Positions 27,542 to 38,855 of a stretch of DNA of 64,000 nt are shown one piece after another (within the stretch, counting starts at the first letter, position 1; every line of letters starts with the position of its first letter). The notes beneath the pieces are model-generated. The model did not search any database. It had not been told where the DNA came from and saw only the letters and a program-made list of their open reading frames with translations. Made by a program: the position numbers and the translations under genes. Origin of the DNA: Sinorhizobium mexicanum (GTDB taxonomy: Bacteria > Pseudomonadota > Alphaproteobacteria > Rhizobiales > Rhizobiaceae); contig NZ_CP041241.1 in NCBI RefSeq assembly GCF_013488225.1, positions 248,001-312,000 on the forward strand. The letters are read 5' to 3'.

Positions 27542-28447
27542 ATGACTGACCAGCTTCCTCCCCTGCAGACGCTCCGCGCTTTCGAGGCAACGGGCAGGCG
27601 GCTGAGCATGACGCTCGCGGCGCAAGAACTCCATCTGACCCATGGGGCAGTGAGCCGTCAGATCAAGGCCTTGGAGGACCATCTGGGTGTGCAGCTCTTT
27701 CGTCGCATGATACGGAGAATCGAACTGACGGAAGCAGGCCAGTCGTTCTTCAGCACCGTCACGCGGCTCCTCTCCGAGCTGTCACGCGAAGCTGAGGACA
27801 TACGGCGCAGGAGCGATACCAGTCGCCTTGTTGTCAGTTGCGGCGTGTCCTTCGCGAGCAAGTGGCTGACCCCGCGCCTGCATCGCCTGATGGGAAACTA
27901 TCCGGACCTCGACGTGCATCTGGAAGTCACTGACGTGCCCGTGGATTTCGTGTCCGGTCATGTGGACGTCGCCCTACGCTATGGCAACGGGCAGTATCCC
28001 TTTGCGACGGCCGAGCGCATCATGAACGAGACCGTGTCGCCTGTCTGTTCTCCGGACTATCGGGGGAAAATGGGAGGGCTGCACGCGGCCGAAGACTTGA
28101 CGAAATGCAAGCTCATTCACGAGATCGGCATGAATACCACATGGGAGCGGTGGTTCGCCATGATGCAGTTGCCCTATCCGGGCATGCGGGGTCCTGGATA
28201 CAGCCATGGGAGCATGTCCATCGAGGCGGCTATCCGTAGCGCGGGTGTCGCGCTCGGACGGAGCGTCCTCGTCGCCGAAGACCTCGCAGCCGGCCGGCTC
28301 GTATCGCTTTTTCCCCAAGCCCGGCTTGAGGTGGAATGGGGCTACGACCTGGTCTACCGGATCGGCAACCAGGACCATCCGAAGGTGAACGCCTTCCGCA
28401 ATTGGATCGCCCAAGAGGTGCGAGAGTTCACGCACGGCATCTTGTAA
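27542..28447 (+). CDS. LysR-family transcriptional regulator (GcvA-like)
   Basis: A 301-residue LysR regulator. The HTH is LQTLRAFEATGRRLSMTLAA followed by QELHLTHGAVSRQIKALEDH, and the C-terminal effector domain has LVVSCGVSFASKWLTPRLHR, VDVALRYGNG and GVALGRSVLVAEDLAAGRLV. This is the GcvA/TrpI-like subgroup. ATG 27542 gives the standard N-terminus; an earlier in-frame ATG-like start at 27515 is less likely. Divergent from the EamA exporter by about 120 bases, so it probably controls that gene and itself. Confidence 0.92.
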   Translation: MTDQLPPLQTLRAFEATGRRLSMTLAAQELHLTHGAVSRQIKALEDHLGVQLFRRMIRRIELTEAGQSFFSTVTRLLSELSREAEDIRRRSDTSRLVVSCGVSFASKWLTPRLHRLMGNYPDLDVHLEVTDVPVDFVSGHVDVALRYGNGQYPFATAERIMNETVSPVCSPDYRGKMGGLHAAEDLTKCKLIHEIGMNTTWERWFAMMQLPYPGMRGPGYSHGSMSIEAAIRSAGVALGRSVLVAEDLAAGRLVSLFPQARLEVEWGYDLVYRIGNQDHPKVNAFRNWIAQEVREFTHGIL

Positions 28448-28448
28448 G

Positions 28449-28492
28449 GGCCGGCGGGCTGGATGCCTGGTGGCGTCGCCAGCCCGCCGGCC
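28449..28492 (+). terminator. Strong hairpin after the LysR gene
   Basis: GGCCGGCGGGCTGG and CCAGCCCGCCGGCC form a perfect 14-bp stem with a 16-base loop directly after the stop. No T-run follows on either strand; it likely ends or protects the LysR transcript. Confidence 0.6.
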
Positions 28493-28550
28493 TGATCAAA
28501 GCAGGAAACTCCAACTCCCGGCGGTCCAAGCTTCGGTCTCGGCCGAAACA

Positions 28551-28587
28551 ACCCAAGACTCTCCGAAATCCCGGAGGAAACTTGGGT
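28551..28587 (-). terminator. Nested hairpin between convergent lysR and oxyR genes
   Basis: ACCCAAG (28551-28557) and CTTGGGT (28581-28587) enclose an inner CTCCG/CGGAG stem. It lies just beyond the oxyR stop and may stop transcription from that side. Confidence 0.4.
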
Positions 28588-28605
28588 CTCAGGTGACAGA
28601 GGGTG

Positions 28606-29511
28606 TCACACTCGCTTGACTTTCTGCAGCCCGACATTGCGCACGACATCGGCTATCTGTGCATATTGCGCCGTTAGCGGATTGGTCTTGCGCCAGACCA
28701 TGCCGATCGTACGGGTGGGACGCGGCTCCGCGAGGCGGAATACACAGACCGGCGAGGACCGCGTCTCAATCTCCACCGCCATCTGCGGGATGAGTGTCAC
28801 GCCTATGCCTGCGCCGACCATCTGCACGAGCGTGGTCAGCGAACTGCCCTCCATGAGTTCCCGTGCGGACGATGTGGTGATATTGCATACGGAGAGCGCC
28901 TGGTCGCGGAAGCAATGCCCCTCTTCTAGCAGCAGCAGCCGCATTTCATTTAGCAGGTCGGGGTCGGGGACCGACTTGCCGCTGTCTTCCAGCGGCCGCA
29001 CCAGAACGAATTCTTCCTGAAACAGCGCGACCTCTTCCAGTGATGGCTCGGACACGGGAAGCGCGACGATCGCTACGTCCAGGCGCGCCTCGGCAAGATC
29101 GTCGATCAGCCTATGCGTGATCGCTTCACGCGGCCTGGTGTCAATTCCAGGAAAGCGGGCGCTCAGAGTTTTGATGATGTCCGGCAATAGATAGGGGGCT
29201 ACCGTCGGGATGATACCGAGGCGAAGCCGCCCGCTGAGATGTCCTCGGGTTGCCTTGCCGAGATCCTCGAGCTCGTCCACCAGTCGGAGGATGGCGCGTG
29301 CTCTCAGCGCGAATGCCTCTCCGAGCCCGGTCAGCCGGATGTGACGCCCGCCGCGCTCGACGAGAGGCGAGCCAACCACTTGTTCCAGTTCACGGATTTG
29401 AACCGAAAGCGCGGGCTGGGACACGGCGCAGCTCTCGGCCGCACGACCGAAATGGCCAATACGGGCAAGCGCATCGAAATAGCGCAGATGCTTCATGGAC
29501 AGGCTAGTCAT
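28606..29511 (-). CDS. oxyR: Hydrogen peroxide-sensing LysR regulator OxyR
   Basis: A 301-residue OxyR. The LysR HTH is LRYFDALARIGHFGRAAESC then AVSQPALSVQIRELEQVV. The sensor loop LLLLEEGHCFRDQALSVC carries Cys200 and Cys209, matching the Cys199/Cys208 redox pair of the enteric protein, with the conserved EEGHC-RDQA context. Oxidation forms a disulfide and turns on peroxide defence. It is divergent from katG, separated by about 160 bases, the classic alphaproteobacterial pairing, so it should activate katG directly. Confidence 0.96.
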   Translation of the reverse strand: MTSLSMKHLRYFDALARIGHFGRAAESCAVSQPALSVQIRELEQVVGSPLVERGGRHIRLTGLGEAFALRARAILRLVDELEDLGKATRGHLSGRLRLGIIPTVAPYLLPDIIKTLSARFPGIDTRPREAITHRLIDDLAEARLDVAIVALPVSEPSLEEVALFQEEFVLVRPLEDSGKSVPDPDLLNEMRLLLLEEGHCFRDQALSVCNITTSSARELMEGSSLTTLVQMVGAGIGVTLIPQMAVEIETRSSPVCVFRLAEPRPTRTIGMVWRKTNPLTAQYAQIADVVRNVGLQKVKRV

Positions 29512-29674
29512 AAGACAAACATATCGCAGGCGTTAGAATATACAATTGGAGATTATTGATCCACCTTGCTATGTGAGGTCATCCGGTAGCTGCCTCGACT
29601 CGGCGTCCAATGGATCGATCGAGAAGTGCGGATGCCGTATCCGTTGTGGACAAAGAAAATTCAAGAGGATCTAA

Positions 29675-31846
<2,172 letters not shown>

Positions 31847-31868
31847 TCTGCCTGGCACCACGAAATGA

Positions 31869-31901
31869 GCCCTCCCCGGACGTCTCGGGGAGGGCTTTTT
31901 T
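31869..31901 (+). terminator. Rho-independent terminator of katG
   Basis: GCCCTCCCCG and CGGGGAGGGC form a perfect 10-bp stem with a 7-base loop followed by six T residues, 22 bases after the katG stop. Confidence 0.93.
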
Positions 31902-31924
31902 ATCTCTTTGCCGAGAGGCTACTG

Positions 31925-32116
31925 TCAGGCGCGTCCGTCTCGATCGGACTTCGAGGGCCCGCGAGAGGGCGGCGTCATGGTGCCGGTCGGCTCTTTCTTG
32001 TTGACCGGATCCTTACCCTTTTTTTCCCGCGCGTGAGCCTCGGGGCCGCCGACGATCGTCCCCGGAGCGTCTTCATCGATTGGCTGCTGGGGGGCTTTGT
32101 CACGCTCAGTGGGCAT
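31925..32116 (-). CDS. Small charged hypothetical protein
   Basis: A 63-residue, highly hydrophilic protein rich in Lys, Asp, Glu and Pro, starting MPTERDKAPQQPIDEDAPG and ending PPSRGPSKSDRDGRA. GAGGAG lies about 9 bases before the ATG at 32116, which supports this start over the 77-residue upstream extension. The composition suggests an intrinsically disordered protein, and such short disordered hypotheticals are common in rhizobia. There is no recognisable domain and no operon partner. Function unknown. Confidence 0.5.
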   Translation of the reverse strand: MPTERDKAPQQPIDEDAPGTIVGGPEAHAREKKGKDPVNKKEPTGTMTPPSRGPSKSDRDGRA

Positions 32117-32449
32117 CGCTTCTGTCTCCTCTTGATCAGCAGCCACAACGGCTTCCACCGCTTATTGTTCCGTTTGTGGGGCTGGTCACTCCGCAAAGGC
32201 AGTCGCCGGGCGGGCGAACTCGATTGCTGGGTTGCCCGATCGAATCTCTTCAAGTCCATCAGGACACAGGCGAGCACGAAGTGACGCTCGCGGGCGAGGG
32301 TTCATCTGAGCCGTTGGCCGCAACCGGGCACAGGAGCGTTCCACCGGGCGCGTCCACCTGAGACTGCCATATGGGCAACTGCTACAGTCACACAACTCGA
32401 TCGGCCGACCTCCGGCGTCAGAGTCCGGGTTGAAGGCGCAATTGACTGG
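32117..32449. other. Intergenic, no gene recognised
   Basis: About 330 bases upstream of the small protein and downstream of the peptide transporter ATPase. No frame with family features and no clear terminator was seen. Confidence 0.35.
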
Positions 32450-33421
32450 CTACGTTGCGATGTCTGCATGATGGCAGGCAGTAAACAAGCCAGGCGACGC
32501 TGTTCTTTCAACCAAGTTTGGCTCGCGTTCTGCGCAGATCTCAGTCGCCTTCCAGCAGCGGGTGCGAAACCTGCAGCCGCTCGGAGGGTTTGCCGGGCTT
32601 GGCAGGTCTCCTTGGAGAACGATGCGTTGACGCGTGCGTCGCAACTTCGGGTCCGGTGTTGGGACCGCCGAGAGCAGGGCTTGCGTGTAGGGGTGCGCCG
32701 GCGCGCTGAAGATCGCCTCTTTCGGCCCCGTCTCGATGATCTTGCCGAGATACATGACCATAACCCGATCGGATACATGCCGAACGACTGCGAGATCGTG
32801 GGCGACGAACAGCATGGCCAGATTTCGTTCGCGCCGCAGTTTCGCAAGAAGATTCACCACCTGCGCCTGAACTGATACGTCGAGTGCGGATACGGGCTCA
32901 TCACAGACGAGAAGGGCGGGATTGAGCGCGAGCGCTCGCGCAATGCCAAGCCTCTGTCTCTGGCCACCGGAAAATTCGGAGGGGTAGCGTTCGGCGTGCT
33001 CGGCCCGCAAGCCAACGGATTCCAGAAGGTCGATGGTTTCTGCGCACCACCGTGACCGCGGCAAAACATCCGGATGTAGCGCCCAGGGCTCCGAGATCAG
33101 GCGATCGACACGCATGCGGGGATTGAGCGATTGGTAAGGGTCTTGGAACACCACCTGCATCTTGCGGCGCAGGGCATGAAGCTGCTTTCCGCTCGCGCTC
33201 GTTATATCGACGTCATCAAGCACCGCGCGACCGCTGGTTGCCGGGCCAAGTTTCAGCAGGGTTCTGACCAGCGATGTCTTGCCACAGCCGCTTTCTCCGA
33301 CAAGGCCCAGTGTTTCGCCTCGCGCGATCTCGAAGCTGACGTCCTCGACGGCGCGGATCGGCGCTTGCGGGCTACCGAAATGTCGCGAAAGATTCTCGAC
33401 CTTGAGAAGCGGTTTGCTCAT
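32450..33421 (-). CDS. Oligopeptide/dipeptide ABC transporter ATPase (DppF/OppF type)
   Basis: A 323-residue ATPase. Walker A GESGCGKTSL, Q-loop VFQDPYQSLNPRM, signature FSGGQRQRLGIARAL, Walker B LLVCDEPVSALDVSV and switch FVAHDLAVVRHV are intact. The oligopeptide C-terminal domain ends with CRFRTRCWKATEICAEREP, the Cys-rich segment typical of Dpp/Opp ATPases. ATG 33421 overlaps the DppD-type stop (ATGA). It is the last gene of a five-gene reverse operon: binding protein, two permeases, two ATPases. Confidence 0.94.
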   Translation of the reverse strand: MSKPLLKVENLSRHFGSPQAPIRAVEDVSFEIARGETLGLVGESGCGKTSLVRTLLKLGPATSGRAVLDDVDITSASGKQLHALRRKMQVVFQDPYQSLNPRMRVDRLISEPWALHPDVLPRSRWCAETIDLLESVGLRAEHAERYPSEFSGGQRQRLGIARALALNPALLVCDEPVSALDVSVQAQVVNLLAKLRRERNLAMLFVAHDLAVVRHVSDRVMVMYLGKIIETGPKEAIFSAPAHPYTQALLSAVPTPDPKLRRTRQRIVLQGDLPSPANPPSGCRFRTRCWKATEICAEREPNLVERTASPGLFTACHHADIAT

Positions 33422-34389
33422 GCGGATAACACCGGGAAATGGCACGCGACCTGTCGGCCGGGACCCATGGGCTGAAGGGCGGGAACGACCTGAGCGCAAA
33501 TATCCTCAGATTTGGGACAGCGGGTCCGAAAAGCGCAGCCGGAGGGCAGGGAGGCCGGATTGGGAGCGGAACCGGGGATCGGCGTGAGTTCGGCATCCTC
33601 GCTATCCATGCGCGGTTGCGAGGCAAGAAGACCCTCGCTGTAGGGATGGCGCGGGTCCTCGAACAACTCGAAAACATTCGCCGTCTCGACGATCCGGCCG
33701 GCATACATCACCGCAACACGATCGGCGAGTTCGGCGACGACACCAAGATCATGGGTGATGAAGATCATGCCGGCATCGCTTTTCTTGCGCACGCGGTCCA
33801 AGAGATCGACGATCTGGGCCTGAATGGTGACGTCGAGCGCAGTCGTCGGCTCGTCCGCAATGATGATGTCCGGTTCGAGCGCGACAGCCATCGCGATCAT
33901 GATCCGCTGGCGCATGCCGCCGGAGAATTCATGCGGAAACTGTTTCGCGCGCCGGGCAGGGTCTGGAATGCCGACCGCCGTCAGCAGATCAAGAACGGCG
34001 TTGTCGATGCCTGCCTCTGGTGTGAGGCCATGGATACGGAACATTTCGGCGATCTGCCAGCCGACCGGATAAACCGGATTGAGGGCGGCGAGCGCATCCT
34101 GGAAGATCAGGGCAATGCGACTGCCGCAGAGGTCCCGGCGCTCGTTTTGGGCAAGCCGGAGAATATTGGTGCCGTCGAAATGAATAGCGCCTTTATTGAT
34201 TGCGCCGGGCGGATCGGGAATGAGGTCCATGATCGCAGCCGCTGTCACGGATTTGCCTGATCCGCTTTCGCCGAGCAGCGCCAGCACCTCACCGCGTTCC
34301 AGCGAGAAAGACACGCCGTTGAGAGCCAGAATGCGTCCGGCTGCCGTGTCGAAGCTGACCTGAAGGTCCTTGATTTCGAGGAGCGCCAT
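33418..34389 (-). CDS. Oligopeptide/dipeptide ABC transporter ATPase (DppD/OppD type)
   Basis: A 323-residue ATPase and heterodimer partner of the DppF-type protein. Walker A GESGSGKSVT, signature FSGGMRQRIMIAMAVAL, Walker B IIIADEPTTALDVTIQAQ and the Cys motif CAFRTRCPKSEDICAQ are present. The start at 34389 overlaps the permease stop (TAATG), which decides against the upstream extension of the frame. Confidence 0.94.
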   Translation of the reverse strand: MALLEIKDLQVSFDTAAGRILALNGVSFSLERGEVLALLGESGSGKSVTAAAIMDLIPDPPGAINKGAIHFDGTNILRLAQNERRDLCGSRIALIFQDALAALNPVYPVGWQIAEMFRIHGLTPEAGIDNAVLDLLTAVGIPDPARRAKQFPHEFSGGMRQRIMIAMAVALEPDIIIADEPTTALDVTIQAQIVDLLDRVRKKSDAGMIFITHDLGVVAELADRVAVMYAGRIVETANVFELFEDPRHPYSEGLLASQPRMDSEDAELTPIPGSAPNPASLPSGCAFRTRCPKSEDICAQVVPALQPMGPGRQVACHFPVLSA

Positions 34390-35306
34390 TACCGTCTCCG
34401 GCTCACGAGACGCCAGTGCTGAGAGGGGTCGTTGACGATCCGGAACCAGTTGGCGAGAAGATTGAAGGACATAGTGGTGAGCATGACGGCAAGGCCGGGG
34501 AAAAAGCCGAGCCACCAGGCGGAGGAGAGATAGCCCTGTCCCTGCGCGACCATCAGGCCCCAGCTGACGGCCGGGGGCTGAATGCCGAGACCCAGATAGC
34601 TGAGGCCGGATTCGAACAGCATCACCATGGCGAGATTGACGGATGCGAGTGTCAGCATCGTCGGTGCGACACTTGGAAGGATATGAACACGCAGGATCCA
34701 GAGCGATCCGCCGCCAAAGACGCGGGCCGCGTCGACAAACAGGCGTTCGCGCGCTTCGAGCGTTTCAGCACGGGCAACGCGGATATAGGCGGGCATGCGG
34801 GTGATCGCGAGAACGAGGATGAGATTGAGGATACTCGGGCCGAACAGGTAGAGACCAAAGAGCGCGACGAGCAGTGTCGGGAAGCCGAGAATGATATCGG
34901 AAATCCGCATGATGACATTGCCGATGAGGCCACCGAAATAGCCGGCGACAATCCCAAGCAGCGTTCCTCCAAGCAGGCTGGTCAGCACGGTCACAAGGGA
35001 AATGCCGATCGTTGTTGACGCTGCCTGTATCAGCCGCACAAGAAGCGGTCGCCCGAGCGCATCCGCACCAAGCCACAGCGTCCAGGATTGGCTGAAGTCG
35101 AAAGGCGGCAGATTGCGAGCCTTCAGCGAAATGCGGGTGTCTCCCAGAAGAGAGAAGGCATCCGCCAGAATGGCGAGGACAACGATCAGCAGCCAGACCG
35201 AGGCGGCGACAGCCATGGGATCTCCGCGAAGGGCACGAAGGAACCAGGCGAGGCGGCCGGTTCCGGAGTTGCGTTCGCTGAGCGATTCTGAGGTGGCTTC
35301 GGTCAT
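34389..35306 (-). CDS. Peptide/nickel-type ABC transporter permease (DppC type)
   Basis: A 305-residue permease with a cytoplasmic N-tail, the WLGADALGRPLLVRLIQAAST block (equivalent to the GTD..GRD motif of DppC), and the EAA loop FVDAARVFGGGSLWILRVHILPS. The ATG overlaps the DppB-type stop (ATGA). Forms the channel with the 35303-36223 product. Confidence 0.93.
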   Translation of the reverse strand: MTEATSESLSERNSGTGRLAWFLRALRGDPMAVAASVWLLIVVLAILADAFSLLGDTRISLKARNLPPFDFSQSWTLWLGADALGRPLLVRLIQAASTTIGISLVTVLTSLLGGTLLGIVAGYFGGLIGNVIMRISDIILGFPTLLVALFGLYLFGPSILNLILVLAITRMPAYIRVARAETLEARERLFVDAARVFGGGSLWILRVHILPSVAPTMLTLASVNLAMVMLFESGLSYLGLGIQPPAVSWGLMVAQGQGYLSSAWWLGFFPGLAVMLTTMSFNLLANWFRIVNDPSQHWRLVSRRR

Positions 35307-36223
35307 TCCACCCTCACGCGCGGGTCGATGGACGCGTAGAGCATGTCGACCAGGATATTGATGATGAAGATCACGACGGCGACGGCGAAAATCGACGCCT
35401 GCACGATGGCAAAATCGCGTTTGAGAATTCCGTCGATCAGAAGTTTACCAATGCCGGGGAACCCGAAGACAACCTCGACAACACCGCCGCCGCCGGCAAA
35501 CTGCGCGGCCAGATCGCCGGTGACCGTGACGACCGGCAACAACGCGTTGCGTAGCGCGTGCACGAAGATCACGCGTTTGCTGCGGGCGCCCTTGGCGCGG
35601 GCGGTGCGGACGAATGTCGCGTTCAGCGCCTCGATCATCGAGCCGCGAACGATCTGAACCAGCGTTCCGAAAGGTCGGGCGAAAAGACAGGCGACCGGAA
35701 GAACCCAGTAGACCGGGCCGCCGAAGCCGGATGTCGGCAGCAAGCGAAAGGTGACGGCAAACAGGAGTACGCCCATCAGTCCCAGCCAGAAGTCGGGAAC
35801 GCTCGCCGCGGCCTGCGACAGCACATTGATGCCGCGATCAATCCAGCCGCCGGCGTTGACGGCGGCAATGGAGCCCACAACGATGGCCGCCACGAAGGCG
35901 AGCGTCAGGGCAATTGCGCCCAGGGCAAGCGTGTTCGGCAAGGCTTCGAGCACCACATCCATGGCTGGCCGGTTATGCCAGAGCGACATGCCGAAATCGA
36001 GCCGGAGCATGTCTCCGGCCCAGTCGAAGAACTGGGTCAGGAGGGAGCGGTCAAGGCCGAGACGACCCCGCATCGCCTCACGCGCCGCATCGGATGCATC
36101 GACCGGCAAGTAGAGGTTTACGGGATCGCCGGTAAGGCGCACGAGGATGAAGGCGGAGGTCATCAACGCCGCAAGCGCGAGCGCGGCGAAGACCATCCTT
36201 CTGACAAAATAGGCGAGCGACAT
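35303..36223 (-). CDS. Peptide/nickel-type ABC transporter permease (DppB type)
   Basis: A 306-residue permease with N-terminal membrane anchor MSLAYFVRRMVFAALALAAL, the periplasmic RLGLDRSLLTQFFDWAGDML segment, EAA loop FVRTARAKGARSKRVIFVHAL and VVEVVFGFPGIGKLL, all DppB-typical. GAGGAG precedes the ATG. It is the second gene of the operon, 33 bases after the binding-protein stop. Confidence 0.93.
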   Translation of the reverse strand: MSLAYFVRRMVFAALALAALMTSAFILVRLTGDPVNLYLPVDASDAAREAMRGRLGLDRSLLTQFFDWAGDMLRLDFGMSLWHNRPAMDVVLEALPNTLALGAIALTLAFVAAIVVGSIAAVNAGGWIDRGINVLSQAAASVPDFWLGLMGVLLFAVTFRLLPTSGFGGPVYWVLPVACLFARPFGTLVQIVRGSMIEALNATFVRTARAKGARSKRVIFVHALRNALLPVVTVTGDLAAQFAGGGGVVEVVFGFPGIGKLLIDGILKRDFAIVQASIFAVAVVIFIINILVDMLYASIDPRVRVE

Positions 36224-36256
36224 CCGTTCTCCTCGGGTAACGATCGAAGAAAATGG

Positions 36257-37780
36257 TCAGCGGTAGCTGATTGTTTTCAGCTTGATCTCGTTACCGGCCT
36301 GAACATCCGGGGTATAGTTCACATCCGGTGCAATGCGCGCGATCGTGACCATATGGAACAGCGGCACGATATTGATTGCATCGACGGCGAGATATTTGAA
36401 CGCTTCCTGGAAGAGGCGTTTGCGCTCGTCGCCCGTTGCCTTGGAAGCATCGGAAATCAAGGTATCAAGCTTCGTGTCGGCAATCGATGACGTATTGCCG
36501 TCGCTGGTGAAGCGGTTGGGAAGCGTGAAGACCGCGTCGCCTTCGGTGTTGTCGATCTGGGTCTGCAGAATGGAGGGCTGGCGACCGCCATCCCATGGCT
36601 TCAGGAGCTTCTTCAGCCACGGGCTGGTTTCCAGCATTTCGAGACGGACATTGAAGCCGGCATCGGCGAGCATGGTCTGGATGGCCTCCAGGCTTTCGGA
36701 CGAATTGGGATAGATTCCGATGCGCCCGTAGATGACGATCTCGGTATCGACAGGCACACCGTCAGCACGTGCGGCATCCAACAGGCCGCGTGCCTTTTCC
36801 GGATCGTAGCTCCAGACCGGGATATCAGCATTGTAACCGAATACGGAGGGCAGAACGACCTGCATCGCCTTCTGGGCCTGAGGATGGAAGATCGTGCCGA
36901 TCAGCCCGTCACGATCGATCGCGAGATTGAGCGCTTCGCGCACGCGCTTGTCATTCAGAGGCGCAACCTCTTGATCGATGCGCAACACGGATGTTTCGGC
37001 ATTGGGAAACGCATGGTCATTTGCTGTCGTGCCGTCCTGCGGCGCGATTTCATAGGCGATCTGCGCTTCGCCGGTATCAACCATAGCGGCGCGAACCGCC
37101 GATTCTGCCCGCCAGAGAATGGTTGCATCCTTGATGGCGGGCTTGTCGCCCCAGTATTTGTCGAATGCCGTCAGCGTGATCGATTGACCCGGCGTCCAGG
37201 CCGCAAGCTTGTACGGGCCGGTACCGATCGGTTCGCGGGACTTCGCATGCGTCGGCGTATCCGGCGATCCGATGTCGAGAGCAGAAAGCTTGTTGGGCAG
37301 GATGGGCTCGACGAAATCAGTGTGGATCACCAGCGTCTTTGCGTCGACGACCTCCGGTGTCAAAACGATGCCCTTGAGTGTGGCAAGGCCGACTTCGCAG
37401 GCGAGCGTGGGGTCTTGGGCGCGCTTCAGGGCCACGGCAACGGCGGCGGCATCAAAGGCTTTTCCGTCGTGGAAGCTTACGCCTTCGCGCAGCGTAAACT
37501 TCCAGGCTAGATCGCCGACCTGTTCCCACGCCGTCGCAAGACTGGGTTCGACCGAGCCATCAGCGGGACTGAGATTGACCAGCGTTTCGGTGATGTTGTT
37601 GCGCAGGACGCGGGCATTGCCCGAGAGATCCGTGTCGCAAGGGTCCAGCGACTTCGGCTCATCCGTCACCACGACTGTTAGTGCGTCAGATGCGGCATAG
37701 CTGGGAATGGCGACGCTGGCTGCCAGTGAAAACGCAAGAAGGCCAATCTTTGCAGATTTGCCGATCGATGTAGTCCACAT
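36257..37780 (-). CDS. Peptide/nickel-type periplasmic binding protein (SBP_bac_5)
   Basis: A 507-residue family 5 solute-binding protein. The signal peptide ends near SYA/AS, and mature-part blocks are VVTDEPKSLDPCDTDLSG, FTLREGVSFHDGKAFDAAAV and EPIGTGPYKLAAWTPGQSIT. CAGGAGGAGG upstream of ATG 37780 sets the start; the frame is open further up. It heads the reverse transporter operon and is divergent from an IclR regulator. Members bind peptides, nickel, opines or glycosides; with an RraA-like aldolase controlled from the other side the substrate may not be a peptide. Confidence 0.92.
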   Translation of the reverse strand: MWTTSIGKSAKIGLLAFSLAASVAIPSYAASDALTVVVTDEPKSLDPCDTDLSGNARVLRNNITETLVNLSPADGSVEPSLATAWEQVGDLAWKFTLREGVSFHDGKAFDAAAVAVALKRAQDPTLACEVGLATLKGIVLTPEVVDAKTLVIHTDFVEPILPNKLSALDIGSPDTPTHAKSREPIGTGPYKLAAWTPGQSITLTAFDKYWGDKPAIKDATILWRAESAVRAAMVDTGEAQIAYEIAPQDGTTANDHAFPNAETSVLRIDQEVAPLNDKRVREALNLAIDRDGLIGTIFHPQAQKAMQVVLPSVFGYNADIPVWSYDPEKARGLLDAARADGVPVDTEIVIYGRIGIYPNSSESLEAIQTMLADAGFNVRLEMLETSPWLKKLLKPWDGGRQPSILQTQIDNTEGDAVFTLPNRFTSDGNTSSIADTKLDTLISDASKATGDERKRLFQEAFKYLAVDAINIVPLFHMVTIARIAPDVNYTPDVQAGNEIKLKTISYR

Positions 37781-37908
37781 GAAATCCTCCTCCTGCAAGG
37801 CCACGCCGTTGCTGTGTTTTTTGTCAGGCGCACGTTGTTGCTGAAGCGGCTTTGTTCCGGCGCGCAAGGCGCATTCAAGCCGCTTTACTTCCTCCCGCAA
37901 GCGCGTAG

Positions 37909-37968
37909 TGTCACATCTGACATTTGCCGGGGAAAAATGCGCATATGAGGACAGAATGTCAATATTGA
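37909..37968. promoter_or_regulatory. Candidate IclR operator region between divergent operons
   Basis: TGTCA-CATC-TGACA (37909-37922) is an inverted repeat, GACA-GAA-TGTC (37950-37960) repeats the same half-sites inverted, and TCAATATTGA (37959-37968) is a perfect 10-bp palindrome. They lie in the 214-base gap between the binding-protein gene and the IclR gene, close to the latter. Confidence 0.4.
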
Positions 37969-37994
37969 TAATTCAAATGAGGAATAAATAGTTC

Positions 37995-38780
37995 ATGAGT
38001 GAACTTAAGCATGGTTCGCCGGTGGTTGAGAAGACCGCGCATCTCCTTGAGGCGATCGCGGACGCGCGTACAGGAATTTCGCTCGCGTCGCTGGTCGAGC
38101 AGCTGGGCGTGCCGCGTTCCACGGTCTATAGAATCCTGAATTCCTTGAGTGCTCATGGACTGGTGGCGCGCGTCAACGGCGGCTCCATTTATGAACTCGG
38201 GCCGAAATTCGTCGAGCTCGCGCGCCGCATTTCTCCCGGTGCGGACAAAGCTTTGCTGGTGGAGGCGGCAAAGCCGCTTCTGACGGCCGCAGCCGACAGG
38301 ATAATGGAATCCTTTAAGCTCGCTGCACCCGAAGGTCTTGAAATGATGACGATTTTTGCAGCGCCAAGCCCCGGCGACTATTCGCTTTTCATCAAGGTTG
38401 GCGGGCGTTCCCGCAAGCATGTCGGGGCAGGGGGGAAGCTGGCGCTCGCTTTTTCCGATTACAGCGAGGTCGAGGCTTATTGCGCCGCCGGACTCGAGGC
38501 GCGAACGCCCTATACAATCACCGACCCGGACGCCCTGAAGGAGGCTCTTATAGAAATCCGCCGCAATGGCTATGCCGAGGACAATCAGGAATCCAACCTC
38601 GGGGTGCGTGCGATTTCTACGCCCGTTTTCGACGGTAATGGTCAGCTCGTTGCGACCATCAGTGTCCCATTTATCGGGGAGGCTACGCCGGATAGGGCGC
38701 GTTCAATCCGCCGGGAGGCGCTCGATTGTGCCACCCTTCTGACAAAAGCCATAGACGGGCGACATCCTCTATCCAAATAA
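37995..38780 (+). CDS. IclR-family transcriptional regulator
   Basis: A 261-residue IclR regulator. The N-terminal winged HTH is KTAHLLEAIADARTGISLAS then LVEQLGVPRSTVYRILNSLS, and the C-terminal effector domain has KVGGRSRKHVGAGGKLALAF and NLGVRAISTPVFDGNGQLVA. It is divergent from the peptide-type transporter operon and 75 bases ahead of an RraA-like gene on its own strand, so it likely controls both. The effector is unknown. Confidence 0.92.
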   Translation: MSELKHGSPVVEKTAHLLEAIADARTGISLASLVEQLGVPRSTVYRILNSLSAHGLVARVNGGSIYELGPKFVELARRISPGADKALLVEAAKPLLTAAADRIMESFKLAAPEGLEMMTIFAAPSPGDYSLFIKVGGRSRKHVGAGGKLALAFSDYSEVEAYCAAGLEARTPYTITDPDALKEALIEIRRNGYAEDNQESNLGVRAISTPVFDGNGQLVATISVPFIGEATPDRARSIRREALDCATLLTKAIDGRHPLSK

Positions 38781-38855
38781 GAAATATGAAATTCTATATT
38801 GAACATAGGCGAGCTGCCTGTTAGATGCTTTTCCAACATGCGATGGAGGAGCTTC

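Noticed and set aside
29512..29674. OxyR binding site in the oxyR-katG spacer
   Set aside because: A site is expected, but I could not align a convincing ATAG-type tetrad repeat, so none is annotated.
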